A stretch of 64,000 bases of DNA from Isoetes taiwanensis. Taxonomy: Eukaryota; Streptophyta; Lycopodiopsida; Isoetales; Isoetaceae. The position numbers and the translations under genes are program-made. Positions 10,720-20,815 of this stretch are shown in pieces; position 1 is the stretch's first letter, and each line of letters opens with the position of its first letter. The stretch spans positions 1,023,873-1,087,872 of the forward strand of contig JAJEKV010000048.1 in the NCBI GenBank assembly GCA_021234155.1. The letters are read 5' to 3'. Below the pieces are notes generated by a model. The model worked only from the letters and a program-made list of their open reading frames with translations. It did not search any database and had not been told where the DNA came from.

Positions 10720-12210
10720 TCAAATCTTGTTCTTCTTCTTCATAGCCACAATAAATTTTTCAGAGATATCATCCAACCAATTTTCTATTGGATGATCTTG
10801 TACATATGTAGCAACACTATCACGGTGAAGAAAGGCCCAACAACCATGGCTTCAAAACTTTGGTAAAATAGTCTCGATCACCTTGCTCGATTGAAGGTGA
10901 TAGGAGTGACTATAGTGTGTGGGCATTTTTGTAACCTTTGTACATATGGTCATCAACCAAGAGTGTATTGACCACTTTATATGCTCCCCGCAAGAGGTTT
11001 GTGATTGTACACTTTCTATAGAATCTTGAAGTTAATATTGATTTTATTAACTTTAGTGCATGCTCTAGTGAGTTCCTTTAGACCCCACTGGAATATTAAT
11101 GCACTCCTTATATCTTCTGGAAAGAACTTTTTAGTTATCAGGTTCAAGATGGTACCATCAAAATCAGCCCATATTGCAATGTCAAACTGGTTTATACACC
11201 AGCCAAGAAACTCGAATAAACCTTTCCTGAATACCAACATCTTTGTTTTGGAAAGCACCAAAAGTTCTAGTGGTGGATCCACCTTTGGTATGACATTCCT
11301 ACTAGTTTGCTCGTAGAATTTTCCAAGCACACCATTGAAATCAAAATCAATAGTTTTTTAGACAACCTGATTCTCTTGATGGCTGGAGATGATGCACAAT
11401 CACTTTCAGGTATAATAAGGTCCATTTTCTTCTCTTTGAACTCTCCATCAGAATTGTCGGGGTACTAGTAAAAACAACAAGATACAACGGTCAAATATTG
11501 AGGAAGAACGAGACAAAAAAGAAGCTAGGAAAAAAATGAAACCTTTTAACTCAATCAATGCAGGTATCTTACTTGGTTGTTTTGTGGATGGTGATTGAGG
11601 TAAAATGCTATTTGACATTACATTGTCATCATCAAATTGTATTTCTTGAGCCAAGAGAATTGCTATATATTTGGAGAATTAGTACACTAATTTACTAACT
11701 GTAATGGAACAAAAGTGAAGGAAGAATACCTTTGTTTTTTCTAGTAGATATCTCTCAGACATTTTCGGTTTTGATTTCCAATTTGCTACTTGTATCTATA
11801 CCTAAAGAAATTATAGCTTCAAAGATGAATAATATTAGAACTATCAAAGGAATAATAAAATTAGTATCTTAAACCAACCGGATATGAAATCTTTGACTTC
11901 TACTACAAAAAGTGGTTTTTAATGCAACGAACTTCTCCTCATTGTCGGCTAGAAAGCGGTTTTTAGGATGCGGTGGACTCCGCTTTGCTTGGTAGAGCTA
12001 GAGGGTTTATTGAGCTTATCCTCCTTGTTGAAGCTAGAAAGTGGGTTTTCAGGATGCGGTGGTTCTGCTTGGTAAAGCTAGAAGGGCTAGGAGCTCCAAA
12101 TAGAGAAGGTTCATTGTAGCTTTTGGAGACATCTCGCGACTTGACGAATTTGGAAGCATCGGCATATCTTTGACTTGACTCTTCATTTAGATTTGACTGC
12201 AATTTGAAGC
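10720..12210 (-). pseudogene. C-terminal half of antisense gene: FCP1/NLI-type HAD domain, frameshifted
   Basis: Reading down the minus strand from an acceptor (gcatgcag|) at 12211, a Ser-rich segment is followed by exons that build a HAD-fold domain of the FCP1/NLI-interacting-factor type. Visible parts are a motif-I region DFNGVLGKF near 11345, FRKGLFEFLGWC...FDIAIWAD (about 11190-11240), FPEDIRSALIFQW, NTLLVDDHMYK (about 10935-10965, the HAD motif with paired Asp) and the C-terminal YVQDHPIENWLDDISEKF, ending TGA at 10722-10720. Motif I has Asn where active phosphatases have the second Asp, as in some plant relatives. At least four single-base indels and an internal stop interrupt it, and exon 5 carries an 80-bp internal duplication. 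Phase across the intron from 20816 to 12210 is preserved. Function as a phosphatase is not supported. Confidence 0.6.
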
Positions 12211-12283
12211 CTGCATGCGGGAAGATACAAGAAGAATGAAAAATAACATAAGTTATTCTAATACAAACTATTAACTTTTACAA

Positions 12284-12814
12284 CCAACACATAACAACCA
12301 ACACATAACAACCATTGACATTAACAACCAATACATAACTACCATTGACATTAATTAACACAACCATTGGGTCCAACACATTTAAATTAAAATCCCCCTT
12401 AAACCCCCTTTGGTTTGGGTGCATATTCACACGGGGGGTGACGTAGGGCAGCGAGAGCCCTCATAATTGTATTTTGCACGTACGAAATCAACACCATATA
12501 GTATTCCGCTTGAAATCTTATAGTATTTTGCGAATCTTGTTATACAGTATAGCAAATTTTGTACTTGCATACCCCACAAACGAGGAACTTTACGTACGAT
12601 GTAGATTAAGGAATAAAGGGTGAATATGCCTATCCAACAACTCTCGTTGCCCGGAGTCACCTCCTGTGTGAATATGCACCCAAACCAAAGGGGGTTTAAG
12701 GGGGATTTTAATTTAAATGTGTTGGACCCAATGGTTGTGTTAATTAATGTCAATGGTAGTTATGTATTGGTTGTTAATGTCAATGGTTGTTGTGTGTTGG
12801 TTGTTATGTGTTGG
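12284..12814. repeat. Near-perfect 149-bp inverted repeat (foldback)
   Basis: The left arm (12284-12432) and right arm (12666-12814) are inverted copies with few mismatches, separated by a 233-bp unrelated loop. The arms contain a sub-repeat of the type aacaaccattgacatt. It lies in the large intron of the antisense gene. It could be a MITE or foldback element, or an inverted duplication. Confidence 0.85.
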
Positions 12815-12875
12815 GGGATTTAATTTTTATATGTTGGATGTTAATGGTTTGTGTTGTAAAAAAAACTTTTTGGCC

Positions 12876-13230
12876 CCGGGCTTTCATCACCCTGTAGCTT
12901 TTGAATTTGATCACAATAAAACAAATAGAACATAAGTAAAAGTTACCATAAAGATAGAGCAGATTGATCCCATTATTCTGAAAGTCATAAAGTTTGCAAC
13001 ACCCATACACAAACCAGGGACGCCACCCCCCCCCCCTGTGTGACAAAAATTTTAGAATTCAAACCAGAAAAAAACTAGAATTCATTTGAGGCTTTCATCA
13101 CCTGTAGCTTTTGAATTTCATCACAATAAAACAAATAGAACATAAGTAAAAGTTATCATAAAGATAGAGCAGATTGATCCCATTATTCTAAAAGTCATAA
13201 AGTTTGCAACACCCATACACAAACATTTTT
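12876..13230. repeat. Two-copy tandem duplication, about 213 bp period
   Basis: The segment ggctttcatcaccctgtagc...acacccatacacaaac occurs at 12880-13015 and 13091-13225 with a few substitutions and one C-tract difference. A run of ten C residues lies at 13025-13036 between the copies. Confidence 0.85.
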
Positions 13231-13596
13231 TCAACTAGAATTTAAGCTGACCTTTGGCCTCCATGGATTCTTGTGGTGAGAAACCAAAGTGGGAAACTTT
13301 TCTGCTTATTAGCACAAGGATCTAGAAGCCATAAAACAATGTCCAATAGCACAATCCTGTATTAATCAGCTGGTAGGATGTGAAAGCCTACCAAACCCGG
13401 CCAAAAAATTGCTGTTTTAACATAGATAACTTAACCAAACATATCCATATCATACACTATCAAAAAGATCTCGGAGAGAGCTTTCCAACGCAATAAAAAT
13501 CATCTGAAACAGAGCTCTGGATCAAAAGTTATGATAAGAAATGTGTTGCCGGCGGGGAAACTGCACTGCATGCGCCCTTCAAGCCCTTCATGTGCC

Positions 13597-13709
13597 CATT
13601 ATGCACCACACACACAAAAAGAGGGCTTTTGTTGTGAGCCATTGGTTGTTGACCATTACGCACCACGCGCAAAAAAAAGGGCTTTTGTTGTGAGCCATTG
13701 GTTGTTGAC
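13597..13709. repeat. Two-copy 56-bp tandem repeat
   Basis: The unit ccatta(t/c)gcaccac...gggcttttgttgtgagcc...gttgttgac is present twice. No coding content is recognised nearby (13230-13870). Confidence 0.8.
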
Positions 13710-13872
13710 CATTGAAAAAAAAAATGGCTAAAATCAATGGCTCAGAAATGGTGCACTCTAGATGTACGCATTAGTACATCCATTTGAATATATCACGAAA
13801 TCATAGGAAAACCTTAGTGAAAAGTGTACAAAAACACAAAGAAAACCCCTTGTTATTATGCTACATATTTAC

Positions 13873-13911
13873 ATTTCCTAGGATGGGTCCTAAGACACAA
13901 CAAGTGGCCAA
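13873..13911 (-). repeat. DIRS terminal repeat B2 (3' end of element)
   Basis: The string cctaggatgggtcctaagac and the following cacaacaagtggcc are shared with B1 at 14582-14617. Beyond it toward lower coordinates is host intron sequence. Confidence 0.85.
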
Positions 13912-14429
13912 GTGAAGTGGTGTTCTCATTGAGCTTTGAAAAAACACTGAGTACAAATGGATCCCTCACTAGGGATAGATAAATTGAAAAAATGAACCCT
14001 AAATGCTCCGAAACTAGACAATCATCGAGAGCATGATGAAAACTGAAGACTATAACACAAAAGAAGACGATATCAATGGAAGGCGATCGATGCCCAACGC
14101 CCCGGGAACAAGTACCCCCTCATGATCGGTTTTAGACTGCGAGCCCGCCAATGAAAAAAAAAGGGACCTGGACAACATAACCCGTTAGATCGTCAGAAAT
14201 GAAACAAGGGCGGGGTGATGCGGATATGATGGAAAGACAACTCGAGGCCCGAGGCCACGAGAGAGAATAGCACGGTCGACCAACCGGGCATGCGAAGAAG
14301 ACAAAACCAAAAGACGTAGAAAAAACCGGTTGAATGCCGCCCGGAGGCGACAAAGGCCACGCCAGAGTGAATAAAGAGATCCAACAAACCGTCAAGTCAT
14401 GCAAAACCGACTAAGAGGGAGGGGGGGCG

Positions 14430-14582
14430 GGAAACCAGGTAGAGGCGACCGTAAGATAGGAGAAAAGCCCAAGGAGAACGCCGATAACCAAAGAAAAGGA
14501 AAAATGGGCTATAAAAGGGGGAAGGAGTGAGGCGTCCCCATCCAGGAATGGCGGTTCTATTGCTAGCGCAACAGAAAAAGCA
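14430..14582 (-). repeat. DIRS internal repeat A2
   Basis: Direct copy of A1 at 20652-20813, both containing gaaaccaggtagaggcgacc and gcggttctattgctagcgca. Several short indels separate the copies (for example gggaaggagtgaggcg versus gggaaggagctgaggtggcg). It sits directly beside B1 (14582-14617). Confidence 0.9.
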
Positions 14583-14649
14583 TTCCTAGGATGGGTCCTA
14601 AGACACAACAAGTGGCCGATAGAAGAGGAACCTACCTCAAAGACCAAGG

Positions 14650-15671
14650 TGGCGGAGACACAATGAGCCGCCCATGGAACATTGGGAAGAATATAAAGCG
14701 AATGGGAGGAGGCAGAGCGCCAACGCCCATGGGAACGGACAATGTCCTAAGGGACTGAAGAAGCAAAAAACCCCGGCCCTAATGGTTCCCCACGTCCTCA
14801 AGCATGGGTGCCAAACGCTCGAGGCTCCAAGCCGATCAAACGCAAAGACTCAAACCACCAGGAGCGGGCAGCGGCATAAGACAACGGGCGAAAGGAAGCT
14901 AAGGAGGAGCGAAAAAGCGGACCACCTGACGGTGGATCAACGGTGCGAAAACCACAAAGCGCATAAACAAACGCAAAGAACATCACCGACAGAGGGAGAA
15001 AAGGTGCGAAAGCAATGAGGACTTCCCGACCGGCAGCACTTTGGTCACACTTGATTTGGCGGATAAACAATCGGACATGATCGGAAAAAATGAAAGATCG
15101 CGCCAATTCCGGATGCAAGGCCTCGAGATAATGGCGAAACCAAAGAAAGCAGATGGTGACAAGGCATGCTTTCATAATACCACGCCAATGGGCTTGTGAC
15201 GGGGCAAGTACTGAAATGACTTGGCGAACGTGGGCCGCAGTCAATGGTAGACGCACCTGTGATGGGCTATGGACACGTGGGGCCGCTTGACGAACTAGGG
15301 TAGGAAGGGGCGCAGCAAGGAAGCGGGACGGAAGTTGACCAAGCCATGAAAAAGGCGATAGCAGCAGACGCGATACCTATGGAATTAGGACTGCGACGAG
15401 CAGATACCAACGAGGAAAAAAACGCGGCGACATGAAGGGAGGAAGCGGTAGTGTCAGAATGGCGGGAGCTGCACCAATGACGAAAAGATAGCCAGGCGGA
15501 GGAATAACTGAGCAATGTAGACGATGCACGGGACTGGAGGACAGACACCAATGCTGAGGCAAAGAAGGGCAAAGAGGGATCGTCGAAGAAAGGTAAGATA
15601 TCTGGAAAAACAAGACAAAAAACACAATAGTCAAAAACCCTAAAACAAGTCTCAACAATCAACCAATGCAA
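14650..15671 (-). pseudogene. DIRS tyrosine recombinase
   Basis: The N-terminal SAM-like DNA-binding segment is visible (residues like STLLSYSSAWLSFRHWC, 15267-15550). The catalytic domain follows in a second frame (14798-15256), ending near the conserved FGTHA. After a further shift comes the HGRWRS...SLYI block (about 14690-14740) that carries the second catalytic His/Arg region and the likely nucleophilic Tyr. Such enzymes resolve and integrate the circular DNA copy of DIRS elements. At least two frameshifts make this copy inactive as read. It is followed by the B1 and A2 repeats. Confidence 0.75.
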
Positions 15672-15750
15672 CCAACCTCTAAATTATCAAAATATATAAC
15701 CTAGAACTTAAACAAACCAAAAACTCACTAGACGCAAAACCAAGAAACAT

Positions 15751-17651
15751 TTATTCAATGGAAAAATTACAACGTAAGGCAAATAATGCGGCATGCCGGC
15801 GAGAACCCGCGATGCGAGAAGAGAGTGAAGGGAGTAAGGCATGTGTGAATTCATGAAAGAAAACTGCATCGTGAACAAAGGGCTGCCAAGACAAGGAATC
15901 GACAGCAAGCAACGGCCACCAAGGTGCAGAAGGCCAAGCAAAAACAACTAGTGTAAGCCGTGCTCTGCAAAGACGGGCGTGGTGCAACACTTCGGGAATC
16001 AAGGCAGGCGGAGGAAAGCAGTAGTTATTGAACAAATGCCAATCATAAGATAGCGCATCAGGGGCAATCCGGTGAGGGTAACAATCCTTAGTATTGAAAA
16101 CTGGCAGCAAGGCATTAGAAGGGCTAGCAAAACGATCCACATGATGAGGGCCCCAGCGCGCCTCCAAGAGATGAAAAACAGAGGGAGATAAGGAAAACTC
16201 ATCAAAGGCCCGGATCTTGGAAAGATAATCAGCCCACTCATTCTCCAATCGTGGAACCCATACCGGCTCCAACTGAATATGATACTGATAGCAAAAAATT
16301 AGTACTTCTAGAAGCAAAAGATGAAGTGTCGGAGATCGTGAACCGCCACTCTGTAATAGAAAAAACACATTCTGGTTATCCCCGCGAGCTATGACGCGGG
16401 ATGCAGCCAGTAACGGAGCACACCGCTGCAAGATCTGAAAAAGAGCAAAGAGTTCGCGCCAAGTGGAAGATTGGAGGCGATCATCTGCAGAGAAAACACC
16501 AGAGAAGGAGAGAAGCTGAGAACCGGGACGTGAAAGCCAGCCGCCCCATCCCTCATCGCTAGCATCAAAACCCAAGGTAGATTTGAGCACAGTGGGGGGC
16601 CAAACAGGGGCTCTGTCGAAATGACGGATAACAGTCTCCCAAAGCTGGATTTCCTGTGACGCAAGAGGGGACAGCAGGAGAGGAGTATCCCAAAGGTCAG
16701 CATCACGTAAATCGGAATGGAGGCCCCAAGTTAAGGCAGCACACAAATGGCCCAGGACTAGGCGCAGAGACTGGATAAAACCAAGAAACCGAGCAATATG
16801 GCGAGGGGTGACATACTGGGAGGCTAACAGGGTAGAACAAAGAGACAAAACCCGCTCCTTTTTAGCCTGAGAAATGCGAAAGAAACCCTCATGCATCAAT
16901 TATGAAGCCTAAAAAAGATTGTGCAGGTGAGAGATGAAACGACACTTTTTCCATGCCAAGAGAAAACCGCCCGCCGCAAGTCGGCAATGACGAATCTAAC
17001 TGAGAGACTCGTGAAGGGACCGCAAAGAAACAAAATATCATCGACATAGGGCAAACAACGAATACCTCGACCTCGCCAAAAACCAGAACTAACCGGGCAT
17101 CTAACTAATTTGGTAAAGACAAAGGGAGCAGAAGCAAGACCAAAGGGGAGGACATTAAAGACGTAAAAACGACCCTCGAGCTCAAAACCCAAAAAAGTGC
17201 GGTGAGGAGGCCAAATAGAGACATGGTGATAACCAGACTTAAGGTCGACTGCAAAGAGAAAATCATTAGGCAGACATAAATGTGAAAGCAGCTCAAGAGA
17301 CTCATATCGGAAGGAAGGGACTGTCAAGAAAGAGTTCAAACATCGTAAGTCAAGGATAAGGCGAAACTTGTTCATGCCTTTGGGAACAACGCCAAGGGGA
17401 GCAAAAGAAAGGGCGAGAGAGGGGGGGCCAAGCACCAGACGCATAAAAAGATCAGAGACGGCCGAGCGTGCAAAGTCCATGTGGGCAGACAAAGAAGAGT
17501 GATTTCGGGCGGAAAAAGCAACAGATGGACGAGAAGATGACCAAGGAAGGCGATAACCAAACTGGATCCAATGCAAAACCTTTGGGCCGGGAGGAAACGT
17601 GATAGATCGCCGAGAAAGGAAAAGCGGACCGGAGGCGACATTTAGGACCAC
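15751..17651 (-). pseudogene. DIRS reverse transcriptase and RNase H
   Basis: The first part (17651-16896, 251 codons) is a reverse transcriptase: FRLILDLRCLNSFL, FAVDLKSGYHHV, LPFGLASAPFVFTK and the catalytic box PYVDDILF. It breaks near 16900 and continues in another frame for 382 codons (16899-15751). That part has RNase H motifs (DASDEGWGGWL, STWRELFALF, RGDNQN, WVPRLENEWADYLSK) and then the DIRS-typical C-terminal segment (HHVDRFASPSNALLPVFN, YPHRIAPDALSYDW). The four-base overlap of the two frames looks like a frameshift, not a designed junction. No adenine-methyltransferase domain was recognised. Confidence 0.85.
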
Positions 17652-18047
17652 GTAAGCGAAGCCAAATCGTCGCCAGGGAGGGTCGATGCCAAGATGAGGG
17701 ATGATGGAGGTGATCGGAGCACATTACGAAAAACCCGGTACAAACCGCAAGTTATGTTGCCAAAAAGAAAACACAACCAAGTTAGTCAAGTGGATAACTG
17801 AGGACAAGACAAAAAACCCCAAAGCTAACACACAACACAATGGTCACAACAAAGCATAAATCCCAAAGAAACTAGACGACAAACATCCCAACTACAATGC
17901 CGAGTAAGACAATTAACATCCTACTATAGTTAACAAACCAAAACCATCTAATTGTAAGCAAAAAACGCAACATATCCAAGAAAAAATTAGACAAGGGAAA
18001 ACAACCCGCATACCGATAGCACATAACTTAATTCACTCAAGTCTATA

Positions 18048-18793
18048 TCACCTAAAAAAATAACAATAAAAAAAAAAAGGACCAAAATTTTTTATTAATG
18101 TCGAGAAACCATGACAACGTGGGGAAATATGCAAGGGCAAACTAAGATTCAAAGGGCGGGGAAAAAACGAGGCGGGCCGGCACCAAAGGACCGGGGTGGA
18201 ACCAAAGGTGGGAGAGGAGCAAAGGAGAGCCCGGTGTTGGGGGCGAGAATGGCACGCTTCAATGCGATGCCCCTGCGCCCACAAAAGGTGCAAAATGGCG
18301 GGACCCGGCCGAGAGATGAGGAAAAAGGGGATTGAGGTGTGGCGTAAAAGGTGGAGCCGAGGCGAGGCGGTGGATCTAGAAGCAGGGGGGCGCCGATCAC
18401 GATGCATTTGCCGAGCTAGTTTTAATTTCTTAGAATCATCAGCAGTCAGGGCAGGGCCTGTGTGGTCATCAAAATCCAAGGCGACATCATAGCCCTCGCG
18501 ATCAGCAATAATCAAGAACTTCATCCTCTGCAAAGTGGCAGCCTTACCTTCTTCGACAAACGGAGGGGACTGCGATCGGCACTCGAGGAGACAAGGCAAT
18601 CAAACGAGCATGGAGCTCCGAGAACGGACTCGTGGTACCACGGTGAACTCGACATCGGGTGGCGGATGACTCTCTTAAAGCTGGGAACTGATCGTGAAGA
18701 GCGTTCTCGAACCTCTTGGCGCAACACCTCAATCTGCTCATGAACATTAGTGTTAGACGTGAGTGTCGACTGAAGACTCTGGATCTGTGCCAT
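18048..18793 (-). pseudogene. DIRS ORF1 (gag-like)
   Basis: It begins with a short helical, possibly coiled-coil segment (MAQIQSLQST...EQIEVLRQEVRER) at 18793. After a frameshift it carries the block FLIIADREGYDVALDFDDHTGP followed by a Lys/Arg-rich stretch, which I associate with the small first ORF of DIRS elements. The C-terminal part is Pro/Arg-rich and of uncertain frame. The role is presumed to be nucleic-acid binding and particle assembly. Confidence 0.55.
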
Positions 18794-18799
18794 CCAGAA

Positions 18800-20650
18800 T
18801 CAAGGGTTTGTAAAAAGCCGAGGCACCATATCCACTGACCGAGAGGCGGAACGCTAACTAGCAAATGGGCAAAGAGTGGCTCAACCCTCAATAGCCGACC
18901 CGCAGAGGCAAAGGAAAAAGTGGGGCACCGTAGCAAATGACACAGAGGAAATAGCTCGAGAAGGACCAGCTGAGCCAGAGTGAGAAGCGACGCCCGTGCA
19001 TCTGACGGTGGAAAAAACTGGGCCGACAGTTCAAGAGAAATCAGGGAGTATGCAATGCAGACACCTCGTGAGGCAATAGAAACTCCAGCAGCGGGCACGC
19101 CGCATAGGTGGAGTGGATGGGCGCTGCTTGCCAGCGACCCGTTTAGCCCTCGAGCCCATAAGAAAGAAACCCGAGGTGCTAGGAATGTCCTGACCGCCAT
19201 ATCGTGAAAATGTCTAAAAACATAATTCACAATGTTAGAACAAACAATGGGAAAAATTAACACGCTTTTACGAGATCCATGCCAACACAAGATGCTAAGC
19301 CCGAGCGAGAACGAAACACACCCCACTAAACATAAAATGAAAAATCGACGAGAAACGTAAAAAGCGAGGAAAAAGCAAAGAAGCAAGAAAAACCGAACCC
19401 ACAGCACCAACAGGACAATATTAGGAAGAAAAGAAGCGAAAGAAAAAGGGGACTTGCGACCAAAAATAATAATAACAACAACCGAAAAAGAAAACCCGAG
19501 AATGAAATGGTAAAGACAACACCAACAAAAAAGACATCAAAAGAACAACCTCAAACAAATAAGGTATGAACAACGAAAATTCATTCCAACAAAAAGAAAA
19601 AACAATGGTCCAGGGGAATGCGGGACAGCGTATCCCAACCAAGCGGGGTAAACCGGGTGGACGGTCCGGTATCCCTGCTTCATAAGTGACGGAAGCGGCA
19701 GCTACGAAGTCGGTGAAGGCGGAAAGCAGAGAGGGAAAAACAATCGAATGCAGAGAAAGAGAAAGACGGCAACAGAGAAGGTGGCAGAGAGGAGATGGAT
19801 GCTGGCAGAGAGGAGAGAAGGTGGAGACGGTAACTGGAGTAAGCAACGAAGGCGGATCTTGCAGCCAACCCAGAGACGGAGAAACAGTATCGAGGAGGAA
19901 CATGAGCAACAGATTAGAAATACAAGAAAACGGACCTGGAAAAAGATCTGAGAGCAGCTAGGGAGGGTGGCCGAGGCTGGATTGAGCACTGGAGCAGCAG
20001 GCTCGGGCTATGGCAGCCGAATACAAGCCCCACTGCCAAACCGACTGGCAGGAGGTAGTAACGGGCCGGATTCGCCCACAATTCAAGGGCAGAGGCTGGA
20101 CAAATTCAAGGGCAGAGGCTGGACAGACCGAAAAACCAAAGGGTTTCCGGAAGCAACAAGACCCAGGCTATTGGCCAAGCCGGATTCAACTGAATAAAAA
20201 ACAGAAACAGGACCAGACTCGAAAGCACCCCATGCCCCACTGCCAAACCGGCCGGGCGGGGAGGCAAGAACGGCCCGGCATTCGCCCACAATTCCCCGGG
20301 CAGAGGCTGGACAAACAGAAAAACCAAAAAGGCTCCGGAAGCAAGAAGACCCAGGTTCGTTGGCAAGCAAACTGGATCCAACTGAATCAAAAACAAAACA
20401 GGAACAAAATTGAAAGCAACCAACTAACCGAAAAGCTCAAGAAATCCTTGACCATGCCACAACCGGGAGGGGATTGACTTCAAGACTCAAAAACGCATCC
20501 CAATCAAGAGGAAACACGAACCACAAAGGAAAACAGGATTAAAAACAAAAAAAAAATATCACGATCATCGTACCTTGAACAAGCTTTGGGTAGGCACGTA
20601 GGCGGTAGGCACAGTGGAGCTCTTCAGGTACGACCGGCTTAGTTGAAGGT
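18800..20650 (-). other. DIRS 5' untranslated region with a 207-bp tandem duplication
   Basis: No convincing coding frame is present. Two copies of a unit (about 20021-20219 and 20228-20424) share ccccactgccaaaccg, attcgcccacaattc, gggcagaggctggaca and the downstream gcaa(c/g)aagacccagg, at about 207-bp period. The long frames across 18.5-19.9 kb on the minus strand are hydrophobic translations of purine-rich sequence and I do not accept them as proteins. Confidence 0.5.
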
Positions 20651-20651
20651 A

Positions 20652-20813
20652 GGAAACCAGGTAGAGGCGACCGTAAGATAGGAGAAAAGCCCAAGGAGAA
20701 CGCCGATAACCAAAGAAAAGGAAAAATGGGCTATAAAAAGGGGAAGGAGCTGAGGTGGCGTCCCCATCCAAGGAATGGCGGTTCTATTGCTAGCGCAATA
20801 GAACCGAAGCATT
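20652..20813 (-). repeat. DIRS terminal repeat A1 (5' end of element)
   Basis: Matches A2. The edge lies at the att of gaagcatt|acc, immediately followed by the splice donor of the interrupted antisense gene (GT at 20815-20814). Confidence 0.85.
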
Positions 20814-20815
20814 AC

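Larger units (their letters stand above)
13873..20813 (-). mobile_element. DIRS-like retroelement with split direct repeats
   Basis: On the minus strand the order is: repeat A1 (20813-20652), a gag-like ORF, RT plus RNase H, a tyrosine recombinase, repeat B1 (14617-14582), repeat A2 (14582-14430), then B2 (13911-13873). A1 and A2 share about 150 bp and B1 and B2 about 38 bp. B1 joined to A2 equals the junction that would form if the ends B2 and A1 were circularised, with the shared trinucleotide att/aat at the joint. That is the plan of PAT/Ngaro-type members of the DIRS order, which integrate through a circular intermediate without LTRs. A 520-bp segment separates A2 from B2, more than I expected. 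ORFs carry frameshifts. No target-site duplication is expected or seen. Confidence 0.85.

Noticed and set aside
18544-19410. 288-codon open frame on the minus strand
   Set aside because: The hydrophobic, Leu/Ser/Arg-rich translation has no domain and overlaps the DIRS ORF1. It arises from purine-rich plus-strand sequence.
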